Assembly (NCBI GenBank): GCA_903910645.1
Contig: CAIWAD010000042.1
Coordinates: 1-44,879, forward strand
Source: an uncultured bacterium
GTDB taxonomy: Bacteria > CAIWAD01
Reading direction: 5' to 3'
DNA length: 44,879 nt
Below are positions 15,741-25,092 of the stretch, piece by piece (position 1 is the first letter of the stretch; each line of letters begins with the position of its first letter). A program made the translations under genes and the position numbers. The notes beneath the pieces are model-generated. The model was not told where the DNA came from. It did not search any database and saw only the letters and a program-made list of their open reading frames with translations.

Positions 15741-17630
15741 GTGGACAGCATTCCTGCACCAGCTTTTGCGACTCCGCCACTGAACCACCTGCTCAGCCTG
15801 CGGGACGCCGTGCTGCGCCGGGATGGCCGCCTGTTCACCCGCATGGAACGACGCCAGCTGCGTCAGCTGGACACCATGCCTCTGGATGCCGCCGTGCTGC
15901 TGGCCCGACTGGCCACACGCAAGGATGGCTGGATACGCCGCTCCACTCTGAACTACCCTGAGTGCTCCAACACGGATCTGGCCCTTGACCACCTGTCCGG
16001 GGCGGCCTGGCTGGAGCGCTGGCCGCAGGGCGAAGGCCACGCCCCTCCGCCGGAGCTGCTTGAAGGCCTGACCCACAGCGAAACGCGCCATCTCCTGCTG
16101 GAAGCGGGTCTAGTGCCGTCATCCCGCGCCGCCCTGGATCGTCAGCGTCTGGGGCGGCTCCTGGCATCGCCTCCACCAGCCAGCCGCCAATTGGGTCTAT
16201 GGGAAGGATCGCAGGCTGTGGGTTCAACAGCCATGCGTCTGGCGGCACTGGAGACCTGGGTGCGCATCCCTGCATCCAAGCGCCGTCTGCTGCGCCTGCT
16301 GGAGCTTTGCCATTTCGGAAGCCGGGACCAAAGCCTGGCCCAGTTCACGCTGGAGTCTCTGGGATTGCAGTGCTTCGTCTCCATGCCGCTGTCCCGTCGC
16401 GGTCTGTTCTCCCGGCGATTGGATCTGGAGGCGGTGCTGGATGAAGGCGCGCGCCTGGACATCCTGCTGGAATCCATGCAGACCCTGAGTGCCGCACTGC
16501 GCGGGTGGCGTCGCGGACGGCCCCTGCCCGCCCTGGCTCAGCGGGATTCGCGACTGCTGCTGGCGGAGGCGTGGAGCCTGTCCGCGCCCCTGCGACAGGC
16601 TGACGGATGCCGCGAGGACGGTGGCGCGCAGCTTGTGCGGCGCATCCGGTTGAAGGCGCTGCGCGCCGGAGCATCCCTGCTTGAGCGGCTGGGGCGGCAC
16701 GGCGCGGCGGCCGCTTGGCAGCGTCTGGCCTTGTCCTGTGGCCTAGAGGGCGACAAGCGTGGCGAGCTGTGGCAGCGCCTGGTGTTGAACCTGCGCCACA
16801 GCGGGCGGGAGGAATCCGCCGAGGAAGCCCTTCGCCAGGCTCTGGGCGAATCCCTGGATCCCCTCTCTCACCACGAGCTGGAGCGTTTGGCAAGAAGAGC
16901 GCCCACTCTGCTGAAGGCGCCGGTAATGGGCGTGGCGCTGTCCCGCCATCCGGGCCACCAGAAGGGTCGTGTGCTGGTGCGCGACGCCTCCGGCGCGGCC
17001 CTCACTGCCGAGGAAGCCGCCCTGCGCCTGCTTGAACGGGAGGGCTGGCAGGGCCTTCACGCGGAGAATCGCCTGCTGCGCTCCCTTGTGGGGCTGTGCG
17101 CCTGGGAGCTGATCTTCCACCCCATCCACGATGCCTTTCTTCACCCCATGCAACGGCATCCGCTGGATTGGGGCCGCCCGGGCTTCCTGGAGCGCAGGAA
17201 GCGAAAGTGGCAAGGACTGGAACGACAGTTGCGCCGCGAGACACACCGGGAAACCGTGCGCCAGCGTCTGGAGAGTTGCGCTGGACTGCAGAATCCCCTT
17301 GTGGATTGGTGGACACTTGCGGAGTCCCCGGACGCCAAGCCTTGGCGGGAAGGCCTGCTCCTGCTGCTGGAAGAGCTTCCAGGGGCAGTGCTGGCGGAAT
17401 TCACCGCCCTCCTGCTGGAGCATCCCGGCGCTTGCGGACACGGTTTGCCGGATTTGTTGGTGTGGCGGGAGTCTTCCCAGGGATTGAAGCGGGAATGGCG
17501 GCTGGTGGAAGTGAAGGGCCCTGGCGACCGCCTGTTCGCGGCCCAGCGGTTATGGCACCACTGGTTCCTGGAGCGCGGCCTGCCCGTCCGACTGCTGCGG
17601 CTGGACAAAACCACGGCGCCGACAACATGA
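15741..17630 (+). CDS. FAN1-type structure-specific nuclease (VRR-NUC)
   Basis: This 629-residue protein is a bacterial homologue of Fanconi-associated nuclease 1, a 5'-flap endo/exonuclease acting in interstrand-crosslink repair. The C-terminal VRR-NUC domain shows the PD-(D/E)xK core: D571 in GLPDLLVW and E590-V-K592 in WRLVEVKGPGD, followed by the family's RLFAAQRLWHHWFLERGLPV. The N-terminal part matches the FAN1 pattern of an SAP-like/winged-helix region with LLARLATRKDGWIRRSTLNY, and the middle is helical and TPR-like. GTG at 15741 is the only start codon between the upstream stop and the conserved region. It stands alone between a propeller gene and a convergent subtilase. Confidence 0.88.
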   Translation: MDSIPAPAFATPPLNHLLSLRDAVLRRDGRLFTRMERRQLRQLDTMPLDAAVLLARLATRKDGWIRRSTLNYPECSNTDLALDHLSGAAWLERWPQGEGHAPPPELLEGLTHSETRHLLLEAGLVPSSRAALDRQRLGRLLASPPPASRQLGLWEGSQAVGSTAMRLAALETWVRIPASKRRLLRLLELCHFGSRDQSLAQFTLESLGLQCFVSMPLSRRGLFSRRLDLEAVLDEGARLDILLESMQTLSAALRGWRRGRPLPALAQRDSRLLLAEAWSLSAPLRQADGCREDGGAQLVRRIRLKALRAGASLLERLGRHGAAAAWQRLALSCGLEGDKRGELWQRLVLNLRHSGREESAEEALRQALGESLDPLSHHELERLARRAPTLLKAPVMGVALSRHPGHQKGRVLVRDASGAALTAEEAALRLLEREGWQGLHAENRLLRSLVGLCAWELIFHPIHDAFLHPMQRHPLDWGRPGFLERRKRKWQGLERQLRRETHRETVRQRLESCAGLQNPLVDWWTLAESPDAKPWREGLLLLLEELPGAVLAEFTALLLEHPGACGHGLPDLLVWRESSQGLKREWRLVEVKGPGDRLFAAQRLWHHWFLERGLPVRLLRLDKTTAPTT

Positions 17631-17657
17631 AAAAAGCCGCCTCCCGAGGGAGGCGGC
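17630..17657 (-). terminator. intrinsic terminator of subtilase gene
   Basis: GCCGCCTCCC and GGAGGCGGC form a GC-rich stem with a tiny loop, directly followed on the minus strand by a six-base T tract. It lies 25 bases after the subtilase stop and immediately next to the convergent FAN1-type stop codon. The stem could also halt forward transcription, though without a T tract. Confidence 0.85.
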
Positions 17658-17682
17658 CCGCTGTCAACAATCAGGTCCAGGA

Positions 17683-20499
17683 TCAGTTCGATGCGCTCAC
17701 TTTGAAGAAGCCCGCGTTCAGGCCTGTCACATCCAGCACGGCGCTGGTGCCCGTGGCCGTTTGCAGCAGGGTCCAGGGCCCCGTGGCCCCGGCGGATGAA
17801 TAGATCTTGTAGGCCGTGGCGTTTACCACCGCACCCCAGCCCAAGGTCAGCTGATTTTCCCCAGTCCACACCAGAGTCACAACCGGGGCGTCCACCGGCA
17901 GGGCCGCCACCACGGTGTAGCTTCCAGTCAAGCTGGCCTGATTGTGGGCCGGGCTGTCGTCCACGGCAAAGAGGGTCCAGGCCACCACGCTGCCCGCCGT
18001 CTGTCCAGGGATTTCCGCCAAGTAGTCAACGCCAGCGGGCGTCACGCTGCCCACCATCATGGAGCCGCCATCCACCGAGTATGTGACTGCGACAATGGAG
18101 AGGCCGCACGGATCGTTGCTGCTGAAGGCGGCCACATTGGCCACCGCGGGATCCACCGGATTGGCGAAGGTTGTGGTGATTGCCAGGGCGGGAGCCACGG
18201 CGTCCGAGGCACAGGGATCCACCACCACAAAGGTGTGGGCAACCAGGGCGGTGTTGCCGCGCGCGTCCAACGCCACGATTTCATATGCCACCAGACTGCC
18301 GTAGGCCTGGGCCGGAATAGCGCCGCTGAACACAGATCCCGCTGCCGTCATGGGCACGCTGCTCCAGGTGCCGCCATTGATCTGCCAGCGCAAGGTTGAG
18401 CCGGCCACGGCGCAGTTGTCCGTCACGGTGGCTTCCACGGTGTATGGCGCGCTGCTGCTGGTATTGCCCAGGGCCGTGTGGACAATCACCGGTGGCACTG
18501 TCTCGATGTCGCAGGGATTGAGCACATGGAATGTCCAGCTCAAAGAGCCGGAATTGTGCGCAGGGCTGTTGTCGCCGGCGCTTACTGTCCACACCACTGT
18601 GCTGTTGGCGGGTTGGCCTGGTATGCTGCAGCTATAGGTGTTGCCGCCAATGTTGGTCATGATGCCGCCCTGGGAAGGGCCACCGTTCACGGTGTAGGTC
18701 AAGGCCTGGAAGATGAGGCCGCACGGATCACTGATGGTGACGGATCCCACATAGGGCCCATCCAGGTTGTAGGTGTCGGAGATGCCCGATGCCAGGACGA
18801 TGGCCGGTGCCGTGGCGTCACTTAGGCAAGGATCCAGCACGTTGAAGGTGTAGTCGCCGGTGGTGGTGTTGGCGCGGGCGTCCACAGCCACGATCTGGTA
18901 GTGAACCGTGCTGCCGAAGACCTGGGCGGGAATGCTGCCACTGTAAGTGCTGCCCGCTGCGGTCATGGCCGCGCTGTTCCACACGCCACCGTTGATCTGC
19001 CAGCGCAGGGTCACGCTGGCCAAGGTGCAATTGTCCGTCACCGTGGCGGACACCGCGTAGGGCGTGGTGGTGTTGGACGTGTTCCCCAGCGCCGTGTGGG
19101 TCAGCACCGGGGCGATGGTCTCGCTGGCGCAGGGATCCGGCGCGGCGGCGGCCACGGCGCGCTGGGCGTTGAGGCGGCCCCAGCCCGTCTGGCTGTCCCA
19201 CCCCGCCGTGCTCAGATCGTCGGCGTTGGCGTTCAAGAGGTCGTAGATCTGCTGGGCCGTCAGGGCGCTGTTGCGGCCCCTCACCAGGGCGGCCACACCG
19301 GCCACGATGGGCGTGGCACCGGAGGTGCCGTTCATGTTGGTGATGTAGGCCGTGTTGCTGGTGTTGGTGGCGCTGCGCAGCAGCACGCCCGGGCTGATGA
19401 GATCCAGGCCCGTGCCGTAGTTGCTCCCCCACCAGGTCTCGCCATCGCAACTTGAAGGGCTCTTGCGCTGGTTGCACGGGCTCATGGCGCCCACTGCGAA
19501 GCTGTTGGTGTAGGCTGCCGGATAACTGATGGTGCTGCTGTTGTCATTGCCCGCCGCGCAGATCACCGGAATGCCGGCGTTGTAGGCGTTGTTGATGGCC
19601 GTGTTGAAGGATGCCAGGTAGCTGCCGCCGCCCAGGCTCATGCTGATCACATTGGCGCCGTTGGTGCGCGCCCAGTCCACGGCGCTGACAATGTTGGTGG
19701 TGGTGCCGCTGCCGGAGGCGTTGAGCACCTTCAAGGGCATCACGCGGGCATTCCAGTCCACGCCCGCCATGCCAAGGCTGTTGTTGGTGGAAGCGGCGGC
19801 CAGACTGGCACAGGCCGTGCCGTGCATGTTGTCATCAGTGGGATCCGTGTCGCCGTTCACGAAGTCGTAGCCTGCAATGACCTTGGCGGACAGATCCTGG
19901 TGGGTAAGGCGCACGCCTGTGTCGATGATGGCGATCTTCACCGTGGTGCTGCCCGTGTAGGTGTTCCAGGCCTCCGGCGCGTCGATGTCGCAGTCCGCCG
20001 TGTAGCCGCCCGTGCCCGTATTGTTCAGGGCCCACTGGGTGCTGAAGTTCGGGTCGTTGGGCGTGAGCATGGTGTGGACCATCCAGTCCAGCTCCGCCGC
20101 CTCCACTTCCGGCCTTGCCGCCCACAAGGCCTGCTCCGAGGCCAGATCGCGACCTGCCGCAAGATCCACAATGATCACACGGTCCAGGCCGCTGTCGTGG
20201 GCCACCCCGTCCAGCTCATGTTGGATTAAAGGGCGGCTCGCGCGCAGTTGGCGGGCCTGGGCGAAGGATGCCAGCGCGGGCACATCCTCCAATTGGGCGC
20301 GGTCGGCAGCCAGGCGCGAAGGCAGGGTCTCCTCACGCAGGGTGATGACCAAACGGTCCCGCACGCAGGCCGGCTGGCCGGGCAAGGCCACGGCCCAATC
20401 CGGCACTTGCTGACTGGCGGTGGAGGACATGGGCGCCATGGCCTGTGCCTGCGCCATCAGCCCCCCCAGCAGGACGAGTCCAGCGAGTTGCAATCGCAT
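17683..20499 (-). CDS. secreted modular subtilase (S8 serine protease)
   Basis: This 938-residue exported protease starts at the ATG with AAAGGA upstream; longer in-frame extensions lack a signal peptide and are rejected. The signal peptide covers about 1-22 and a propeptide follows. The S8 catalytic triad is D193 in IIDTGVRLTHQD, H226 in MHGTACASLAA and S393 in GTSGATPIVAG. After the catalytic domain come four Ig-like modules alternating in two types (A about 456-555, B 556-660, A 661-760, B 761-865). A terminal FN3-like module ends YKIYSSAGATGPW...FFKVSASN. The modules probably form a cell-surface stalk or substrate-binding arm. No T9SS sorting signal is seen at its end. A promoter and a terminator flank it. 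Confidence 0.93.
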   Translation of the reverse strand: MRLQLAGLVLLGGLMAQAQAMAPMSSTASQQVPDWAVALPGQPACVRDRLVITLREETLPSRLAADRAQLEDVPALASFAQARQLRASRPLIQHELDGVAHDSGLDRVIIVDLAAGRDLASEQALWAARPEVEAAELDWMVHTMLTPNDPNFSTQWALNNTGTGGYTADCDIDAPEAWNTYTGSTTVKIAIIDTGVRLTHQDLSAKVIAGYDFVNGDTDPTDDNMHGTACASLAAASTNNSLGMAGVDWNARVMPLKVLNASGSGTTTNIVSAVDWARTNGANVISMSLGGGSYLASFNTAINNAYNAGIPVICAAGNDNSSTISYPAAYTNSFAVGAMSPCNQRKSPSSCDGETWWGSNYGTGLDLISPGVLLRSATNTSNTAYITNMNGTSGATPIVAGVAALVRGRNSALTAQQIYDLLNANADDLSTAGWDSQTGWGRLNAQRAVAAAAPDPCASETIAPVLTHTALGNTSNTTTPYAVSATVTDNCTLASVTLRWQINGGVWNSAAMTAAGSTYSGSIPAQVFGSTVHYQIVAVDARANTTTGDYTFNVLDPCLSDATAPAIVLASGISDTYNLDGPYVGSVTISDPCGLIFQALTYTVNGGPSQGGIMTNIGGNTYSCSIPGQPANSTVVWTVSAGDNSPAHNSGSLSWTFHVLNPCDIETVPPVIVHTALGNTSSSAPYTVEATVTDNCAVAGSTLRWQINGGTWSSVPMTAAGSVFSGAIPAQAYGSLVAYEIVALDARGNTALVAHTFVVVDPCASDAVAPALAITTTFANPVDPAVANVAAFSSNDPCGLSIVAVTYSVDGGSMMVGSVTPAGVDYLAEIPGQTAGSVVAWTLFAVDDSPAHNQASLTGSYTVVAALPVDAPVVTLVWTGENQLTLGWGAVVNATAYKIYSSAGATGPWTLLQTATGTSAVLDVTGLNAGFFKVSASN

Positions 20500-20585
20500 G
20501 TGAGGTCCTTTCAGACATATGGCACGACCCCGCGGGGGGCGGGGATCGGCATCTTTGATGAGTTTCTCAATTGGGTTGGACGGCG

Positions 20586-20616
20586 CAAGGGTAAGGCATG
20601 AACTCCGGCGAGGCAA
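20586..20616 (-). promoter_or_regulatory. promoter of subtilase gene, TTG-N20-TACCCTTG
   Basis: On the minus strand TTG (20614-20616) is followed after 20 bases by TACCCTTG (20586-20593), close to the Bacteroidetes-type -33/-7 arrangement. It gives a leader of about 80 bases before the subtilase ATG. Confidence 0.5.
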
Positions 20617-20899
20617 GAGAAAAATGGGGTATTTCAGCTTTGGGACTGCCAAGCTCCTCCTCCCGTGCTCAGCTGCGATGGCGTCAAGGGGGCCCCGTAG
20701 ATGATCGGGGACTTCCTGGTCAAGTCTTTGGCAGCCAGGACCCGTGGGCCATTCTGTGATGTCCCCAGCGGGAATACTCTGTAAGAAGCCCGTAATCATT
20801 GCGGTCAAGTGCTTCGAGAGATGCGGTGTCCGTCCTATGGAGAACTTGCCCCGGCTGGTATGGCCTGGGAGCATGACGAAGGGCGTTTCAACACTCCTG

Positions 20900-21026
20900 T
20901 CGCACGTTGCCGCCCCACCACCGCGATTTGCCGGCAAGCTTCGCCCGCCGCCTTGCCCTGCCCAAACTGATTCTCCACCTGCCACAGATGTGTGATCTGC
21001 TCTGGACGGAATCGCCGCTTCGCCAC
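20900..21026 (-). pseudogene. IS3-family OrfA transposase remnant
   Basis: From the ATG at 21026 about 35 residues read MAKRRFRPEQITHLW, then QGKAAGEACRQIAV. This matches the N-terminal helix-turn-helix of IS3-group OrfA proteins (pattern RxxxEQI...L...QGKTVAEACRQIGV). The similarity then stops, and no OrfB or terminal repeat is found nearby. It is a short decayed fragment, useful mainly as evidence of past transposition at the left border of the island. Confidence 0.55.
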
Positions 21027-21330
21027 CTAATCCCCCTGTTTCAGGCCGAATCCTGACACTCGGCCTGGATCAATTCTGGTGGGTCAGGTCAGAACTCGTC
21101 TGCTGGTTTGGGATCGCAGATCAGAAGAGCAAGGGACCTTGGTGACCGTACAACTCTCGGCCTGTTGAAAGCTATCACTCGCCCATACTTCGCCATGCGA
21201 ATGTAAATTCCACGGACACCCTGCAACATTTTATGGGCAGGGTTTGTTGTCAATCTCGTCGCCTGCAATCAGGAATGCTGAGTTACTCAAGATGCCGATG
21301 GCTAGAAACCAAACCACTTGCCCATGACCA

Positions 21331-21353
21331 GAATAGATTGAGAATGTCTATTC
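21331..21353 (+). promoter_or_regulatory. inverted repeat over -7-like box, upstream of triad
   Basis: GAATAGA (21331-21337) and TCTATTC (21347-21353) form a perfect 7-base inverted repeat with a 9-base spacer. A TAGATTG box at 21334-21340 overlaps its left arm and fits TAnnTTG. The site ends 41 bases before the TerB-gene ATG, as expected for a repressor site on the operon promoter. No -33 TTG at the usual distance was found. Confidence 0.4.
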
Positions 21354-21394
21354 ATTAGCCATGCGGTACAGAAGTTATGGGAGGGTGTGAACGA

Positions 21395-23773
21395 ATGGCG
21401 CAGCGAAATCTCCTTGCCGGTGATATCATCGCAGCTGGCATAGGATTGCTGGTTTTGCTCTTCATTCTTCCGTTCTTGTGGTGGGTGGTTGTTGCTGTGA
21501 TTGCCATCGTTGTTTTCGTGGCAAAATCGGGGAGTCCTTCTGTAGATCAGCCCTCGTCGCAAGGCAGCCACAGCCAATCCTCCCGGCCTCGCACCAACCC
21601 TTCAATTCGTGTTTCGGTCTCCTCGGGAAGATCTGCTTCGTCCCACATAACGTTGGAGGATGACGAGCCCGTCCAAGTCGTCGTGAGTTCGTCAAGCGAC
21701 CGTTCCTCCTACCGGATTCCCACTGCTCCGAATGGCTATGGCCATGCCAAATGGATACCGGCAGGCGAATCTGTGATGGTCGCGGGCATAGAGATTCCTG
21801 GGGGGCTCATCTACGTTGGGACATCACTGAGCTGTTCTCGCGGTGGCGATGACCCTTGCCTCATCAATCCTACGAAGTCTGTTGGAAAGCAGGGGGACTA
21901 CACGCAGCGAGAGATGGGCTATTGGCCCAGCTACTCGGAAATTCCACCGACTGCCCGCCGAGCCTTTCTGAACTGGTTGGCGGACGGGCGCGAGGATCCG
22001 GAAGCCGACATTGGGTACGTGTTCCTCTTCTTCTACGGCTTGGAGCGGCGCGTCATCCTGGACGCCGCCGAAGACGAGATCGCGAAAGCCGACCTGCCAG
22101 TGATCGCCGCAGAGTTACGGCGGTTGCTGAGAATCTATGGCGCGAAGTCAAGTTCCTTCCAGGGTTATGCCGGCTCTCTGCTCGATTGGATCGCGTTGGC
22201 CGGGCACCACGGCAAACTCTACCTCGAGCCCGTACCAGACCTGCCGAAGACGTATGAACTGCCGTTCTCGCTGCGCCTCGCCCTGGGACAGGCGGCGGTA
22301 GCCGGTGCACCCCTCCCCGCGCCGCTCGCGCTGGCCTGGGTCAAACTCGATCCAGCTACCAATCTGCGCACGCCAGCCACGCGCTGTGGCGGGGAGTTCG
22401 AGCGGTTGTTTCTACATCGGTATCAGGCTGCATTCGGCGCGGGCTTGGTCCTACCCAAAAACAAGACCAAGCTCAAATATATGTACCGGCCAGCCTCGGC
22501 GGGATTGCATGGCCACGGGGGGCTGCGGCTGGACTTTGGCGACTTGCCCGATGTCACGGTCCTGACCGGCCCAATCCAGAAGCTGCGCCAGCTTGTTGAG
22601 TCCGCGACCAAGGAGTTGGATTCCTACAGTCGCTTCGTGGGGAAGAACCCGGAGGCCAAACAGGCCCTTGAGGGGCTGCTGGATCTGCCCGCCCTGCTGT
22701 GGCCCGAAGGATTCCAGAAAAGGTTTCAAGAACTGAGAGCCCAGATCGGTGACGGAACGGCAACGCTCACTTTCAAAGAGATACTTGACAGTTTGGGCGC
22801 GCATTCCACGCTCACTCGGGAAAAAACGCTGACCCTTGCTCGCGTCCTTGAGGGCGAGGACATCGGGATCGAACCAGATATCCTGGGCGGGGCCCGGTTA
22901 CCCAAGCCGGATGGGTCGGTTGTGCTCTTTTTGGGTCCGCTGCGTGATGATCTGAACCGAAGGGCGCCAAGCTTCCAGGCCGCTGAGCTTACCCTGCAAT
23001 TGGCTGCTGCCGTGGCGAGCGCAGATGGTGAGTTTGGCATCGAGGAGATTGACCACTTGCAAGGCCAGGTGACGTCGTGGACCCATTTGGCCCCGGGACA
23101 CATCCGCCGATTGGTGGCGCACATCCACTTGCTTGCAAAGGCGCCGCTTTCGCTGGCAGTGTTGCAGAAGAAGCTCGAACCACTGGACAAGGCAGCCCGG
23201 GAGGCCATCGGCACCTTCATGGCCACGGTGGCGCAATCCGATGGGACGATCTCACCATCGGAAATGAAGGTGCTGGAGAGAGTCTACATGGCCCTTGGCA
23301 TAGACACCAAGAAGGTCTTCTCCGATCTCCATGCAGTTGCGTCCGGTAGTCAAACGTCTGTGCCGACTGGCGAGCCCACAAAGGACGCTGGCTTCAAACT
23401 CGATCCGAAGCGAATCGCCGCCCTCCAGAAGGACACAGAGGCCGTTTCAGCCCTGTTGTCGACCATCTTTGTGGAGGACGAGCCACCCGTGACGGTGGCG
23501 GCCGAGGCCGCACTCGAGCCCGAGACTCAGGCAATGGAGTCCGGCTTGCTAGGCTTGGATGAAGCGCATAGTGCTTTTGCCCGCTTGCTGCTGTCGCGTC
23601 CAGAATGGACGAAGGAAGAGCTGGGCGACATCGCCGCCGACCTGGACCTGATGGTGGGCGGAGCCATCGAGACCCTCAACGAGGCCGCCTACAACCAGCA
23701 CGACATCCCCTTCGTTGAAGGAGAGGATCCCGTGCTGCTCAATCCTGATTTGCTGGAGAAGATAGCCGCGTGA
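21395..23773 (+). CDS. membrane-anchored TerB_N/TerB/TerB_C protein
   Basis: This 792-residue protein is the first gene of the island operon. Residues 6-43 are almost entirely hydrophobic with a Pro-Phe-Leu-Trp-Trp centre, enough for a membrane hairpin. A Ser-rich linker (45-105) follows. The TerB_N domain (about 115-320) shows GGLIYVG, MGYWPSYSEIPP, FLNWLADGR and IGYVFLFFYGLERR. The TerB core (about 530-640) has two acidic repeats, ASADGEFGIEE and AQSDGTISPSEMK, like the metal-binding sites of TerB. TerB_C (about 725-792) ends NEAAYNQHDIPF...LLNPDLLEKI. Such proteins occur in tellurite/stress and phage-defence islands. I chose ATG 21395 (GGGAGGG upstream) over 21377. It probably ties the system to the membrane and senses a signal; this is inference. 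Confidence 0.85.
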   Translation: MAQRNLLAGDIIAAGIGLLVLLFILPFLWWVVVAVIAIVVFVAKSGSPSVDQPSSQGSHSQSSRPRTNPSIRVSVSSGRSASSHITLEDDEPVQVVVSSSSDRSSYRIPTAPNGYGHAKWIPAGESVMVAGIEIPGGLIYVGTSLSCSRGGDDPCLINPTKSVGKQGDYTQREMGYWPSYSEIPPTARRAFLNWLADGREDPEADIGYVFLFFYGLERRVILDAAEDEIAKADLPVIAAELRRLLRIYGAKSSSFQGYAGSLLDWIALAGHHGKLYLEPVPDLPKTYELPFSLRLALGQAAVAGAPLPAPLALAWVKLDPATNLRTPATRCGGEFERLFLHRYQAAFGAGLVLPKNKTKLKYMYRPASAGLHGHGGLRLDFGDLPDVTVLTGPIQKLRQLVESATKELDSYSRFVGKNPEAKQALEGLLDLPALLWPEGFQKRFQELRAQIGDGTATLTFKEILDSLGAHSTLTREKTLTLARVLEGEDIGIEPDILGGARLPKPDGSVVLFLGPLRDDLNRRAPSFQAAELTLQLAAAVASADGEFGIEEIDHLQGQVTSWTHLAPGHIRRLVAHIHLLAKAPLSLAVLQKKLEPLDKAAREAIGTFMATVAQSDGTISPSEMKVLERVYMALGIDTKKVFSDLHAVASGSQTSVPTGEPTKDAGFKLDPKRIAALQKDTEAVSALLSTIFVEDEPPVTVAAEAALEPETQAMESGLLGLDEAHSAFARLLLSRPEWTKEELGDIAADLDLMVGGAIETLNEAAYNQHDIPFVEGEDPVLLNPDLLEKIAA

Positions 23774-25074
23774 ACGCTTCCATTCGACCCAAGGACCGCG
23801 ACGCGGTCATCCAGTCCCTCCGTGCGGGGGTGGTGCCTCGCGTTGGTCAACACTTGATACAGGTCGGTCGTGTGCGTGAAATCGCATCACTGGTGACCGA
23901 CATCGAGCGGGTTACTGACGGCGGCTCGGCCTTCCGGGTCGTCATTGGAGAGTACGGTGCAGGCAAGACTTTCTTCCTCAATCTGGTTCGTGCCGTGGCC
24001 GTGGAGAAGAAACTCGTCGTCGCCACCGCCGACCTGAATCCAGACCGGCGCCTGCATGCCTCTGGCGGCCAGGCCCGCTCCCTCTATGCTGAGCTGATGC
24101 GCAATCTGTCCACCCGGACCAAGCCAGAGGGCGGCGCGCTGGCTGGGATCGTTGAGAAGTTCATCTCCACGGCCAAGACCGAGGCCAAGTCCTCCGGCCT
24201 TAACACCGAACTAGTGCTGAGGCAGTCCCTCGACAAGCTGACCGAGATGGTCAACGGTTATGACTTCGCCGATGTCATCGCTGCCTATTGTCGCGGTCAC
24301 GAGGAAGGCAACGAACAGCTGAAGTCCGATGCGATCCGCTGGCTGCGGGGCGAGTTCACCACCAAGACAGATGCCAGACAAGCGCTGGGTGTGCGGACCA
24401 TTGTGGACGACTCGGCCGTGTACGACCAGCTCAAGCTCATGGCGCGCTTCGTCCGGTTGGCGGGCTACGCGGGACTGATCATCGGGCTGGACGAACTCGT
24501 CAACCTCTACAAGCTGGCCAACACCCAGGCGCGCAATGCCAACTACGAGCAGATCCTACGCATTCTCAACGATTCGTTGCAGGGCACGGCTGTGGGATTG
24601 GGGTTCCTTTTGGGCGGGACACCGGAATTTCTCTTCGACACCCGTCGGGGTCTCTACAGTTACCCTGCCCTTCAGAGCCGCTTGGCGCGGAACACCTTCA
24701 CTTCGAATGTTCTGGTGGACTTCAGCGGTCCCGTGATCCAACTCTCGAGCCTGACGCCCGAGGACTTTTTCGTCTTGCTCCAGAAGCTCCAGCATGTCTA
24801 CGCTTTCGGCGACTCGGAAAAGGCGCTTCTACCGGATCAGGCCCTCGTCGGCTTCATGGAACACTGTTCCAAGCGCATCGGCGACGCATACTTCCGCACC
24901 CCGCGCACAACCATTACGGCCTTTATAGACCTGCTTGCTGTGTTGGAGCAGAACCCCGGCGTAAAGTGGCAGGATCTGCTTGGCGGCATCGAGGTGGCTG
25001 CCGACACTGGCGGTTCGGGCGACCAGGCGATCGACAGCGAAGAGAACGACGAGTTCGCCTCGTTCACACTCTGA
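23770..25074 (+). CDS. BrxD-like P-loop ATPase (DUF2791)
   Basis: This 434-residue ATP-binding protein starts at a GTG overlapping the TerB-gene stop (GTGA), so translation is coupled. The Walker A motif GEYGAGKT has its lysine at K66 and the Walker B LIIGLDE has D241-E242. Next to the Walker A are LNLVRAVAVEKKLVVATADLNP and, later, FLLGGTPEFLFDTRRGLY with an arginine-rich segment. These match the DUF2791/BrxD ATPases of BREX type 2 and related loci, members of the STAND/AAA-like group. The C-terminal 150 residues include a helical region with KRIGDAYFRTPRTTITAFIDLL. It probably powers or gates assembly of the system with the helicase encoded next; no PglZ, PglX or BrxC is nearby. Confidence 0.85.
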   Translation: MNASIRPKDRDAVIQSLRAGVVPRVGQHLIQVGRVREIASLVTDIERVTDGGSAFRVVIGEYGAGKTFFLNLVRAVAVEKKLVVATADLNPDRRLHASGGQARSLYAELMRNLSTRTKPEGGALAGIVEKFISTAKTEAKSSGLNTELVLRQSLDKLTEMVNGYDFADVIAAYCRGHEEGNEQLKSDAIRWLRGEFTTKTDARQALGVRTIVDDSAVYDQLKLMARFVRLAGYAGLIIGLDELVNLYKLANTQARNANYEQILRILNDSLQGTAVGLGFLLGGTPEFLFDTRRGLYSYPALQSRLARNTFTSNVLVDFSGPVIQLSSLTPEDFFVLLQKLQHVYAFGDSEKALLPDQALVGFMEHCSKRIGDAYFRTPRTTITAFIDLLAVLEQNPGVKWQDLLGGIEVAADTGGSGDQAIDSEENDEFASFTL

Positions 25075-25092
25075 GAGATTGGATTGAGTGCC

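Larger units (their letters stand above)
20500..21394. other. gene-poor island border
   Basis: These 895 bases between the subtilase and the TerB-domain gene contain no convincing intact gene. They hold the subtilase promoter, an IS3-type transposase remnant at 20900-21026, a hairpin AGGCCGA/TCGGCCT at 21048-21071 without a T tract, and a possible operator/promoter at 21331-21353. Composition is more mixed than in the flanking core genes. Confidence 0.6.

Noticed and set aside
20500-20985. A 162-codon N-terminal extension of the subtilase frame.
   Set aside because: It lacks any conserved sequence and would bury an excellent signal peptide; the ATG at 20499 has AAAGGA and a promoter upstream.
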